The notes beneath the pieces were generated by a model, which was not told the origin of the DNA, searched no databases, and saw only the letters and a program-made list of their open reading frames with translations. From Bradyrhizobium sp. 141 (lineage in GTDB: Bacteria > Pseudomonadota > Alphaproteobacteria > Rhizobiales > Xanthobacteraceae), in the NCBI RefSeq assembly GCF_023074055.1, contig NZ_JADPKR010000081.1:1-64000 (forward strand): a stretch of DNA of 64,000 nt, given 5' to 3'. The stretch's first letter is position 1; each line of letters starts with the position of its first letter. Below are positions 7,879 to 16,879 of this stretch, piece by piece. A program made the translations under genes and the position numbers.

Positions 7879-8281
7879 GATCGACCTCGCTACAAATCAC
7901 AAAACAGAGAAACAATGCAAACTCATAAGGCGCGTTCCGGCACATCTGGGATTCATATGCTGAGAGGTGATTTCATACCGATGTTTCTGGAATGTGTTCG
8001 GAACGTAGACGCAGTGCAGCAAGCAGATAGCCCGCTGCAACGCATCACGTTAATCGGCGAGCAGTTCTAGAGCTCTCTGGCGAAGCGAGCGTCAACACCG
8101 CGTGTGCGTGCAGGCGATTCAATCAGTAGCGTGAATGTCTTCGCCTGACTATAGAGACTAGGAGGACATTGAACGGACCGCGACAATTCAGTGGGGCGAG
8201 AGGCCGCGTAAGACGCTGCGTACGTTATCCAGCCTCGCTCGCAGTGGATCGCAAACGGACGTAACGACCGGCTCGTCACGT
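7879..8281. other. intergenic, no convincing gene
   Basis: The stretch between the RlpA-like gene and repeat copy B. A 51-codon plus-strand frame at 7915-8070 has no ribosome site or recognisable sequence. I see no terminator or repeat here. Confidence 0.4.
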
Positions 8282-8458
8282 TGGTCCGTCGTCGCCGCTC
8301 GTGGGGATGTTGAAATCCCGCACGGCAAGCTCCAGCTCGAGCTCAGTGATCCGCTCAAAGATGCGAGTAGCAATCGCCTCTTCCGCGGTTAAGGATCGAA
8401 TGCCCCGCAAAGCAAGCTCGTCTCTGAGAATCTTCGCCACAATCAAATGGACGGCCAT
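8276..8458 (-). CDS. small hypothetical protein, copy 2 of a duplicated gene
   Basis: A 60-aa frame starting MAVHLIVAKILRDELALRG at ATG 8458. It is nearly identical to the first part of the protein starting at 4234, but lacks the two-residue EESEA extension and stops soon after NIPTSGDDGPT. It lies wholly in repeat copy B. The shared segment is conserved at the protein level with conservative changes (I/V, Q/H), suggesting selection in the past. The function is unknown. Confidence 0.5.
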   Translation of the reverse strand: MAVHLIVAKILRDELALRGIRSLTAEEAIATRIFERITELELELAVRDFNIPTSGDDGPT

Positions 8459-8581
8459 TGGATCAACAGTCCTAAAACCATGATCCAACCGCAACCAGAG
8501 AGCGAGCGCAAGTGGTTGGGCAGTGTCCCGTGGTGCTCCGGCTAGCCGTGTCGGCACGGAATGCCGAAGCTGTCGCAGGTA
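8282..8581. repeat. direct repeat, copy B (about 300 bp)
   Basis: Same-orientation partner of 4052-4355. Its right end runs into the 3' part of the gene at 8542-8772, so the last dozen residues of that protein derive from the repeat. Confidence 0.85.
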
Positions 8582-8772
8582 TCCAGGCTATCTGATTGGT
8601 CGCGGTGCACTTTGCTTGAGCACGAGCTGACCAGCGTCTCCAGCTTCGATTGCTCTTCGCTCAAGCGCCTTTCGACAAACTGGCGCTCAAACTCGGTCAA
8701 GCTTGTTTGCAATAAGTGGCGATAGCGTTGAATATTGTTGCGATGTGCACGCGCCAACTGGTCGTCAATCAT
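8542..8772 (-). CDS. small hypothetical protein, 76 aa
   Basis: Starts MIDDQLARAHRNNIQRYRHL at ATG 8772 with AAGGAAG upstream. The first about 45 residues form charged amphipathic helices (LTEFERQFVERRLSEEQSKL), a type I associate with small Bradyrhizobium proteins. The C-terminal tail, from about residue 64, is encoded by repeat copy B and probably replaces the original end. It is cytoplasmic and of unknown function. Confidence 0.6.
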   Translation of the reverse strand: MIDDQLARAHRNNIQRYRHLLQTSLTEFERQFVERRLSEEQSKLETLVSSCSSKVHRDQSDSLDTCDSFGIPCRHG

Positions 8773-9150
8773 CGTCGTCTTCCTTTGACGAATGCTAATT
8801 CATTCCTTTTTTGCTTCACGGGGTGAGGTGGCCCCGAGGCAACATTCCAAAACGTCGCCGGAGCGGAGTATCTTCGCTCCGGGACGTCGCCATTCCCCTG
8901 ACCGGGGCATTACATCCCGGCCATCTATTCTGACGGGACTTAGATGAGGGATGCAAAGAACACCCAAAGGGACAGTGCGCGCAGCGCTGTCCTTAAAACT
9001 AGTTGGCTTTTCTGCTGCAATCTGTGAACTACTTCACAAGCGAAACGGACATCGTCTGTTACTGATATCTCCCGAAGGTCTCAAGCAGGTCGGACGTCAA
9101 GCTCTCGTGCAAGCGCCGACCATGTGGCGCTGACCGGAGAGGAGGCGGGG
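8773..9150. other. intergenic with one hairpin, no clear gene
   Basis: A perfect 8-bp hairpin CCGGAGCG...CGCTCCGG lies at 8858-8882 without a T-run. A 60-codon plus-strand frame at 8951-9133 has no ribosome site and no recognisable features. Confidence 0.4.
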
Positions 9151-9558
9151 GTGAATTTTCAGGTCACGGTGCTGAAGATCCTGGTGAGCTACCCGGACGG
9201 ATTTGCCGTGATGGACGACCTCAAGCGCGACATGGCGATCCTGGCGACCGGCGGTCGGGACTAGGCCGATCGCACCAAGCGGCTGGCCGCGCGCGTGCCG
9301 GACCTGGACATCTTTTCGCAAGGCCTGGTCGCGCGCGAAAATGGCGGCTGGAAGATCACCGTCAAGGGGCGGACGGTGCTGGAGTTCATGGAGGCGCGCC
9401 CGGTCGCCGACCAGGCGATAGAGGCGGTATCAGCCGTAGACGCGCCGCTGCCGTCGCTGCCGCAGCCGGCCGAGCGGGCGAGGCGGCGTCGCGAACGTCG
9501 CGAACGTGCCCGCGAGGCCCGTGAACGGGCGCGGGCGAAGGCTTCCTACTCTGCCTAG
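9151..9558 (+). pseudogene. hypothetical gene interrupted by an amber stop
   Basis: A GTG at 9151 behind GGAGAGGAGG starts a coherent frame (MNFQVTVLKILVSYPDGFAV) that meets TAG at 9262-9264 within GGRD-stop-ADRTKRLAARVPDLD, then continues without a break to 9558. The protein is small with a helix-turn-helix-like middle and a basic C-terminal repeat (RRRRERRERAREARERA). A single base change at a Trp codon would produce the amber stop. Translation could restart at 9295. The function is unknown. Confidence 0.6.
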
Positions 9559-9798
9559 CGGCCCCGTTCAGAACGCTCCTGGACGAAGCCGTAGCTCATT
9601 GCGGCGAGGAGAGCGCGCGGATTTGTCCGTCAGCGTCCGAAACCGCCGACCTCCGGATCACAGTGGCATCGCCCAAGTCACCCATCGGCGGATCCGGAAC
9701 GGCTGTCCCCACGGGCAAGCAATCGAGCCTTTGCCACGGCAACGAAATCGCGCTTCGCGCATTGGTCGACGGGACAGGGTATCGACCCAGATGACGCC

Positions 9799-10081
9799 AT
9801 GGCTCGGAGCAAGCAGTTCCTACTCGAGCAGATCGCCCGCGCGCAGCGTTTCGCGCCGGCGATGAATACCGACGCCGATCGGGAAAGATTCGAGAAGACG
9901 GCGGCCGAGCTGCGACGCGAATTGGATGCCGTTGAAGCGGCGGAGGGTCGGTCGTCCGCGGTCGGCGGGAGCAGGCGGTCCAAACGAACTCGTCTGCGCA
10001 GCCGGCGCCCGAGACCGCAGATCAGGCGGTAACGGCACCAGCGGCGAGTTCGGGAGGCGATCAGGGCCCAACGACGGACTA
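9799..10081 (+). pseudogene. small hypothetical gene with frameshifted 3' end
   Basis: The frame from ATG 9799 (MARSKQFLLEQIARAQRFAP) is a helical protein as far as VEAAEGRSSAVGG, then turns into an Arg/Ser tail ending at 10032. The next frame instead gives EQAVQTNSSAQPAPETADQA and runs to TAG at 10079-10081. That Gln/Ala/Pro-rich tail fits much better, so a single-base indel near 9960 is likely. The function is unknown. Confidence 0.55.
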
Positions 10082-10299
10082 GCCGTTCTCAAGCTGCTCT
10101 GGCTGTGCGTCACGCGACGACGAGGTTCGATCCGACAGAGCGGAGAGGCTGATGACCGCCAGTCCGAGACGGATCTCGATCATCATGCTCTCGGATGGAG
10201 TTCTGATTTGCCCCCGCCCCGCCGGCGTCCATCAAAAGCAAAACGCGATGATTGGTTGCGCGTGAGGTACGAACCGCTGTCGCGGATGCACAGTCTTCC

Positions 10300-11403
10300 T
10301 CAAGGACGACTTCGCGCGGCCGCCTTTCGATCGACGTTCATCGTCACCCGAACGCCCCGGCCTGGCGCGGTTTGGACGTCGAGGTCCGTTTTTCCGCTTT
10401 CTCTCAGAGTCTGGACGATAAGCGCGCCGATCTTTCCCGGAACCGGCCAGACGCCGCCTTCGGGCAGACCGACGCCGTCGTCGGCGATGACGACACGATA
10501 CCGGTCCTCGCTGTGGCGCACGCATTCGACCGTGATCACGCCGCGGTCGCGGCGACGGCATGTTTGAAGGAGTTGGTCAGAAGCTCGTTCGCGACAAGTC
10601 CCACAGACAGCGCGGTGTTGACCGAGACCGGCGCGTAGTCCGTGTTCTGATCGAGCCGAATTCCCTCGACGGCGCAGGTGTTCATCACGGCGGCCGCGAT
10701 CTGGCTCAAATAGTGGCCGAGATCGACTTCGTCTCCCGCGCCGTCGCTGGAAAGCGCCTGGTAAAGGAGGTGCAAGGATTCGATGCGGCCGGCAAGCGTC
10801 TGCAGGTTGACCTTTTCGCCCCGCCTTTCGTTGCGCGCTTCGAGCCGTATGAGCGCGACGATCAGTTGCAGATTGTTCTTCACGCGATGCTGCAGCTCCC
10901 GCAGCAGGGTGTCCTTGTCGCGAATCCGGCGCGCATACTCCTCGCGCTCCGCGCGCGCCCGGTCGATTATGTCGATCAGCGCGACTATGCGATAATTTTC
11001 GCTCCCGTCCTCGTTCTGAATGAGACCGGACAAGGCCTCGACGACAAGCGGTTTTGGATGCTCCGCACGAAAGGTGCCGAGAAACTCTTCTCCGCTTCGC
11101 AGCATTGCCAGGTCCAGCGTGACCTTCGAATCGTTTTCGTCCTTGAATCCGGCCAGGATCGACCAGCCCTTGCCCGCGCAATCCGTGTCCCGGTCCAGGA
11201 GAGTTTCGAATGCTTTGTTCGCGTAGCAGATGCGCTGATCGCCGCGAAAGAATTTCGAGACGACTAGGGCAATGGGGATGTAATCGAGGAACTACTTGAA
11301 TTCTTCCGTCTCGATGGCCCTTCGAGAGTTCTGCCGAGTCGAACTGATCGTTGATCTGCTGGGCGGTCTCGGACAGCTCCGGATCAGGTTGCTCGGACGA
11401 CAT
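10300..11403 (-). pseudogene. sensor histidine kinase (HisKA_2/HWE type), inactivated
   Basis: Reading from ATG 11403 (MSSEQPDPELSETAQQIND), the gene is broken three times. There is a one-base shift near 11320, a TAG at 11292-11294 just before a PAS-like segment (FLDYIPIALVVSKFFRGDQ), and a shift near 10560 that separates VANELLTNSFKHA from the rest of the ATPase domain (DDGVGLPEGG). The phospho-acceptor motif ELQHRVKNNLQLIVALIRLE is of the HisKA_2 type used in light, stress and general stress signalling kinases. The longest uninterrupted piece is 10536-11105. The order PAS, HisKA_2, HATPase is clear, but no complete kinase can be made as read. Confidence 0.75.
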
Positions 11404-11566
11404 CGTCGGCCCTTTCCTCGACTTCCTTGCGCGGCTTCGGCACCTCGTTTCCATGGCCGGCAATTCACCCAGCGGTCCGCGGGGGAGGCGCTTTTGCTGC
11501 GGATGCTAGGGCACGCGCGCGCCATCTGCAATCGGGAACGGAATGCCGCCGGATCGATTAATCGAC

Positions 11567-11782
11567 ATGTCCGAACGCGTGATCTACGAAAGCAGCAATG
11601 GCGATGTCTGGCTCTTGGCGCGCGCCCCGGCGTCGCAGATGCCGGCCGTGAAGCACCGGCCGAACGTCAGCTCTGGCGGCCGGTCGTCCTATACGGAGAT
11701 CGGCAAATTCCTGCGCAATGGGGCCAGTGGCCCGGAACACCAGGCGCTGCTGCAGCTCATCGGCACCCTACTCGACGGCTGA
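11567..11782 (+). CDS. small hypothetical protein, 71 aa
   Basis: Starts MSERVIYESSNGDVWLLARA at ATG 11567 (an upstream ATG at 11543 is also possible) and ends with FLRNGASGPEHQALLQLIGT. It is a compact soluble protein that I recall as widespread and unnamed in Bradyrhizobium. It is one of the few small genes in this stretch that reads through without a lesion. The function is unknown. Confidence 0.6.
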   Translation: MSERVIYESSNGDVWLLARAPASQMPAVKHRPNVSSGGRSSYTEIGKFLRNGASGPEHQALLQLIGTLLDG

Positions 11783-12162
11783 CCCGCCGGGCCCGCGCGC
11801 GATGTTCGTGCAACGGCGGGAGGTTGCGGTCTCTCAGACGAGGCGGTCTGCGCGGCTGGACCTGTCGGCGCTCGCCCCGTGCGGGTCCGAGGCGGCTGCT
11901 GCAGTCTGCGCGGTGGCGCTTAGCAGTTCACAATTCAATTGCGCTCCATAATGAGGAATCGAACAGATGCATCCTTTGTCAGCTCCCGATTTCGCCGGCG
12001 GCGCTGGAGCATGCAGCGGCGAGAGGGGTTATCAGACAGCGAAGGAAACGAGGGCGGCCTTGGGCTGCCTAGAAAGGAGTTGTTGTCGATGACGATGATC
12101 GCCCCAAACATGCGCTCGCGCATAGGCCCATCACGCTTAGCCAGCCAGAAAACGGCCGACGC
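11783..12162. other. intergenic, no clear gene
   Basis: Open frames here on both strands overlap one another and lack ribosome sites and recognisable sequence. I see no hairpin with a T-run. Confidence 0.35.
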
Positions 12163-12380
12163 TTGAAGAAGCCGGCAAAAACCCGGGAAGAACTCGAGGC
12201 CGCGATCAGGCTGGAAATGGAGGATATCAGCGAGTTGCCGACGGATCTCGCCATCTCGGTCGTGCCGCACGAGGATACCTGGAAGGTCACGATCATGACG
12301 CACGGACCGCAAGATGCGGGTCGCACCGACATGATCGCGGCGATCGCGGCCTGCGCAGCCAGTTCGACCTTAAAGGTTGA
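12163..12380 (+). pseudogene. small hypothetical gene with frameshifted 3' end
   Basis: A TTG-started frame, MKKPAKTREELEAAIRLEME, continues through DLAISVVPHEDTWKVTIM to AGRTDMIAAIA. The next frame then completes it as LRSQFDLKG with TGA at 12378-12380, whereas the open frame runs on to 12555 with an Arg-rich tail. The shorter ending fits the compact core, so a one-base deletion near 12350 is likely. The function is unknown. Confidence 0.5.
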
Positions 12381-12532
12381 CCTTTCCGCGCGGATCTCTT
12401 GGCTCTTTCATCGAACGCCTTCGACAGCGGTCTGCCGCCTTTCGCTTGCGCAGGGCGTTGCGCTCGCACCTGAGATACGGCGAGCTGGGAGAGAGGGCCT
12501 TTGGATGGCCCGCGTAAGTCCTAATCGGGCTG

Positions 12533-12742
12533 TCAGGCCTCGCCGGGCCCGGTGAAGACCGACGCCGGCGGCGTGATGCGTGGCACCGGCAGCGGGCGTT
12601 CGGCCCCTCCGGACCGCAAGGGCTCGCCCTTTGCGTCGTACCGCTTGGCGAGGTCCAGCAGACGACGCCGAGTGAACGGGTCGGCAGTCTCGGCAAGGGC
12701 TCGAACCCGGTGCGCGAGACCCCGATAGAACTCCTGCTCCAT
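12533..12742 (-). CDS. small hypothetical protein, 69 aa
   Basis: Starts MEQEFYRGLAHRVRALAETA at ATG 12742. The N-terminal two thirds form a helical segment with TRRRLLDLAKRYDAK, a pattern I associate with small conserved Bradyrhizobium proteins. The Pro-rich C-terminus is probably disordered. It reads through intact. The function is unknown. Confidence 0.6.
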   Translation of the reverse strand: MEQEFYRGLAHRVRALAETADPFTRRRLLDLAKRYDAKGEPLRSGGAERPLPVPRITPPASVFTGPGEA

Positions 12743-12883
12743 GACGCACTCCCACGATCACTGCCCAAAGTTGAGTACGTCCTTACCCGGGGAGTCAAGA
12801 CGCGGTGCCGCCGGAAAAAGTTTCGGCATCCGCTTGAGTCGGCGCGGTCGCTGGAATTAGAGTTGCGGTGCGGGGGAGATCCG

Positions 12884-13055
12884 ATGGCGGTGCTTTTTTC
12901 GATCAGGAAGGCGTGTCCGGTCTGCGGCAAGCCGATGGTTGCCGTGCCCGACAAGATCGACGAGCGGCGGTCGCGCTACGTTTGTACCCGACCCGCTGTG
13001 CAACCCGACGGCCCGCAAGTGGGCAGACAGTCCGCTGCGCCCCCCGACGAAGTAG
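12884..13055 (+). pseudogene. small zinc-ribbon protein gene, frameshifted
   Basis: An ATG at 12884 behind GGGGGAG starts MAVLFSIRKACPVCGKPMVA, with a CxxC zinc knuckle and RRSRYVC. Just after that Cys, near 12985, the next frame gives DPLCNPTARKWADSPLRPPT and stops at TAG 13053-13055. The pairing of CPVC with a downstream Cys pair suggests a 55-60 aa zinc-ribbon protein that has lost one or a few bases in the middle. The unshifted frame runs to 13138 without further Cys. Confidence 0.55.
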
Positions 13056-13506
13056 TTGTCGGACGCTGGCGCGGGATGCGGGCGGCTGCGACGCCGTCGG
13101 CTTCTGCATTCGGAAATCCGGGAGATTCCGCCCGGTGAGGAACGACACCGGCGCGGTCTCGTTGGTGCTTCGGGCCCCGAAAATGCCTGGCCGGCGTGGT
13201 TCCGCCCCCAAGCCCCCAAAAGCCCCCAAGGCGGGGCTGCGCTCCAGGCCGCGATCCAGGATGCATTGTGCGGCGCTCCGGCGCTTAATCTTTCCGTTTC
13301 CCTCAAATGAGGTCGCTTTGCGACAAGTGCTACGCCGGGGCGGCACGGAACGTCTCGATCGGGGTCCGGCAGCCGCGGGGGACCTAGCGCTAGGCCCATT
13401 CACCGACTTGCCTCCCGCGACCAGGAGCCCGAGGCATTGCCGAAGCGCTCGCCAAAGGGCAGCCATGCCCAACTTCAGGCCTTCATGTCCAGATCGTCAT
13501 GAGCCA
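13056..13506. other. intergenic, no clear gene
   Basis: Several overlapping open frames exist in this GC-rich stretch but none has a ribosome site or a recognisable motif. It probably holds gene remnants. Confidence 0.35.
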
Positions 13507-13731
13507 TCAATGCCGCAACTGCCGGTGAATCCGATGGCGGGCGATTTCGTTGCCACGCGCGTCGACCACCGATAGTTCGGTGTCGTCGTAATCCCGGTCA
13601 TCGGTGCCGATCTCGACGGCGACGCGCGCGCCGTAGGCGTCCGCTTCGCGCGGCGTCGCGAATTCCATTCCCTCGTCGTCCACCGACACGAAGCCGCCGT
13701 CCCGGATATGAAAGAAGTACCTTCTCTGCAT
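13507..13731 (-). CDS. DUF6894-like small protein
   Basis: Starts MQRRYFFHIRDGGFVSVDDE at ATG 13731 (an ATG at 13767 in frame would add 12 residues) and is 74 aa. The opening YFFHIRDG with a following DDEGME and EA-rich helix is the signature of a small family common in Rhizobiales (DUF6894, named from memory). It is soluble and single-domain, with no catalytic residues known. It reads through without a lesion. Confidence 0.7.
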   Translation of the reverse strand: MQRRYFFHIRDGGFVSVDDEGMEFATPREADAYGARVAVEIGTDDRDYDDTELSVVDARGNEIARHRIHRQLRH

Positions 13732-15337
13732 CGTTGCCTTTGAGCCTTCTGGAACCCAGGTCGGCATCGTGACGCGTGCATGTGGTCATAGGATGACGAC
13801 GTCGGGTCGTCCCTCTCCGGAGGGCGCGGCGGCCCGCCGGGACGGCGGGCTCACAGCTGGAATCGCTTGCCCGTCACGCCGAGGTCGTCGCCCGCGACGC
13901 ACCCGCCGGCAGATCGCCGACGTCTCCGATCTCGATCCAATCCTGTGGAATTTCGGAAACGCTCTCCCAGGCCCGGGGCGGCATCGCCGTCGATCCCGGC
14001 GACGCTGACGACGATCATGCGCTCCTCCGGCGGAGAACCGAGATGGTCCGCAGCCTCTTTTCGATCCGGCTCGTCCACACCATTGAGGTCGATCGCCCCG
14101 TACCCGGTCGCCGTTCCAGGCGTCGCTGCCGAATCCTTGGTATGGGACGACCTGGGGCCGCCCGGCGCCCGGACGGGTCAGCCGTCGCTATGAGACCCAC
14201 CGCAGAATTCGCCGAACGCGGCGCCGCCCCGCACAGGTCAGCGTCCGGGCGAGAATCGACGAGAGGAGGGAAGCACGCCTGCCCCACTGACGCCTCCAAA
14301 TCGCCTGAGGTTGATGGCCTGCCGGGCCGATCCGGTGGTACACAGCGGTGGTCACAAAACTCGACCGGTTTTTTGCATCCTTGTTTTTAGGCGGTTTTAG
14401 TGTATTCGCGGGATCGGGGGAGGGAGTCCCACTCTCTCCGCCACCGATTTTCAGCGACGAAAAATCCTTCAAAATCAGAGGTTTCGTGAACCGATGGCTT
14501 TTTGCGGTGGACACTACGGTGTAGCACTCTCCACCATGATTTATGGCGCGTTCGGACGAAATTCTCGACTCGAAAGTCCGGGCGACAGAGGCGATCGGCG
14601 CTGAATCCTCGCGCAGCCGCTGGATCGACGCTCGCGTCGCTTGGAGAGCGCAAGGAGCGTACCGTGAGGGCCGACGGCGAGGGGGTTTCAGGTGCTCGAC
14701 GGCAAAGAGGGCGCGCCCTCACGGGTCAATTTCACTCCGTTCCCACCAGAGAGGGCTTGTCCGCCTCGCGAGTCATTGCTTCCCGTGCACGTCGTCCGCG
14801 GCTGCGCGCAACCTGCTGGGCCCGAGAAAGCCGTCCTGCCCGACGCGCGCCTCGCTCCGAGATAGCCGCTCTCCGAGTGATGGAACGGTATTGCGTTTCG
14901 TAACGATATAATCCAAGAGCAGTTCTGCGCCGCAGGCAGCACTGAGCCGCTTTCTTGCAACCTTGAGACTGGCATGAGATGCCTATCGCGCAGCGGTCGA
15001 CACAGCGCAACCTGATGATCAGCGAGACCAAATGGCGCTCAAAAGACACTCCACTTTGCTCCGGGAAAATACATTTCGCCCCAATCAGCCCGTTGTAGTG
15101 AAAGAACTAAAGAGCTCTTGTTGAAACAAGAGCCCTGATCGGGTGGTCGAACCGGCGGCAGCTTATGATTCGCTTCCGTGAGTTAAGTCGCCGCCTGCGC
15201 GATAGAGTTTCCGATTCTCACTAGGCAATTCGCTTGGACCTGGCCCACATACTTGCAAGTCTCGGTGGCCAACATGAAGAAGGATCTACACGAGGCCTCC
15301 ACAGCCGGGAATTGGTGCGAAAAACTCTAGCCAAAAT
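13732..15337. other. long stretch without a confident gene
   Basis: Open frames on both strands are mostly Arg/Ser/Pro-rich shadows. A minus-strand remnant near 13890-14020 reads MIVVSVAGIDGD and, in the next frame, AWESVSEIPQDWIEIGDVGD, which hints at another frameshifted small gene. The only other notable element is a tRNA-Ser-like 3' end at 14425-14443. Confidence 0.4.
14425..14443 (+). other. tRNA-Ser-like 3' end, possible attachment-site remnant
   Basis: AGTCCCACTCTCTCCGCCA resembles the T-arm 3' strand, acceptor strand and discriminator of a bacterial tRNA-Ser, but no anticodon or D-arm lies upstream. Isolated tRNA 3' ends are what integrating islands leave behind. No integrase gene is next to it. 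Confidence 0.35.
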
Positions 15338-15452
15338 CGTCACACTCGGCTGCCGCCCCTGATCGATGAGCTGTCCCTGGTTAAGGGTGACGGTCGCATC
15401 GCCGCGCGCATGAAAAGCCTCGCCAGGGTCGATCTCCTCATCCTTGATGGTG
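15338..15452 (+). mobile_element. IS21-family IstB helper fragment
   Basis: A short plus-strand translation reads LPPLIDELSLVKGDGRIAAR followed by MKSLARVDLLILD, the Walker B region of the IstB ATPase of IS21 elements. The rest of the gene is missing on both sides, so this is a scar. Confidence 0.65.
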
Positions 15453-15631
15453 TGAACGGCCTCACCTCAACGGCATCATAGTGCCAAGGCGTGGCCGCCA
15501 GAGCGCCACAAAGAAGGAAGACCGTCCGCGACGAAGTTTACGTTGATCCGCCACAACGTCAGGCCGCCGTAGCTCGCGATCGCCGAGCTCGGGGATCTTC
15601 ATACACAGCCCTGTCTGCCAATCCGTAGCGA

Positions 15632-16879
15632 TCAGAGATGCAAGCTGTGCTTATGACGTAGGGGCGATCGCCAGATCCACAGCACGGAGGCCGCGCCCAG
15701 CACGCTGCTGGCCAATAGCGTAGTGCACAGGCCAGGCCCGGCGCCGACCACACCGCCAAGCAGTGCACCTAGTGGTGCAAGCCCCCACACTACGCTTCGG
15801 ATGCTCGCGTTGACACGACCCTGCACCCGGTCCGGAGCTAGCGCGTATCGAACGAGGACCTGGTGTACGTTGTAGATCTCCTGACCGAACCACAGCACGA
15901 ACTGCGAAAGCGCCACGCACACGATTGCCGCCCATCGCGGCTGCGTGAGAAGCGCTGTCAGAGTCATGCCTGCGGCGCTGAGCGCCAGGGCGACCATCAA
16001 CACAGGCCCAAGGCCTATCGTGCGGCCGGCCCACGATGCGGTGAGCGCACCCACCACACCACCGAGGGCGCCGATGCTGAGTACTACCCCTGTCGTCCAG
16101 CCGTCCAAAGCTAGATGCTTCGTCAAATAGAGCAGAAAGACAGCGGAGTAAGCGTTGTAGCAGAAGATGAAGCTGCCGGTGGCCAACGTGACAGCACGCA
16201 GAATTGGGTTGCCAAACACCGTCGTCAGTCCTTCCGTGATCTGACCGAGTACCGAACCTGATCCAGCGGGCGGTGGCTCAGCCGCCCGCATTGGCACCAG
16301 TAGCAGCAACGCGGTCGCGAGCACGAAAGAGGCCGAGTCGGCGAGAATTGCGAACGGCGCGGAGAACGCGCTGACTAGCCAGCCTGCGAGGAATGGACCG
16401 ACTGCCACAACGCCAGATCTGCTGAGCTGCCAGGAACTCTGCGCCCTGACGAGTCGAGCCCGATCCACGACCGTCGGCACACATGCCAAATAGGCCAAGT
16501 CGGCGATAACTGCGGCCGTCCCGACAAGCGTGGTCGCCATATATAGCAGGAACATTCCGAGTTGCCCAAGGCTGGCGAGAATCGGAATCGTTGCGAGCGT
16601 CACCGCCATCACCAAATTGGCGGTCAGCAGGATGCATCGGTGTGGGAGGCGGTCCACGAGCACCCCGGCGAACAGGCCGATCATCAGGTTCGGCGCCCGG
16701 CCGCAGGCAAGCAGTAGCCCGGTCTGTGCCGGGCCGGCCTCCAGCAGAGTGATTGCCGTCAGCGGTAGCGCCAGCACGGTCACTTCGGAACCCAATTCCG
16801 ACACCGTACGCCCGGCGAGCAGTGCCAAATAGCTGCGTGGCAATCCACGAGCTGTTGTGGAGATCTCAGCGGGATTCAC
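15632..16879 (-). CDS. MFS transporter, probable exporter
   Basis: A 415-aa integral membrane protein with about 12 predicted segments, starting with an N-terminal TM that contains SELGSEVTVLALPLTAITLL and the loop GVLVDRLPHR, the MFS motif A position. The architecture resembles EntS-type and macrolide-type drug exporters. The GTG start at 16879 overlaps the TGA of the sulfotransferase gene (GTGA), so translation is coupled. It is the last gene of the four-gene minus-strand operon and most simply exports the product made by the other three; the substrate is unknown. Confidence 0.85.
   Translation of the reverse strand: MNPAEISTTARGLPRSYLALLAGRTVSELGSEVTVLALPLTAITLLEAGPAQTGLLLACGRAPNLMIGLFAGVLVDRLPHRCILLTANLVMAVTLATIPILASLGQLGMFLLYMATTLVGTAAVIADLAYLACVPTVVDRARLVRAQSSWQLSRSGVVAVGPFLAGWLVSAFSAPFAILADSASFVLATALLLLVPMRAAEPPPAGSGSVLGQITEGLTTVFGNPILRAVTLATGSFIFCYNAYSAVFLLYLTKHLALDGWTTGVVLSIGALGGVVGALTASWAGRTIGLGPVLMVALALSAAGMTLTALLTQPRWAAIVCVALSQFVLWFGQEIYNVHQVLVRYALAPDRVQGRVNASIRSVVWGLAPLGALLGGVVGAGPGLCTTLLASSVLGAASVLWIWRSPLRHKHSLHL

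Noticed and set aside
14188..14722. minus-strand frames containing GGGESGTPSPD or WRREWDSLP as genes
   Set aside because: These strings are what antisense tRNA-Ser 3' ends look like when translated, so they are not real proteins.
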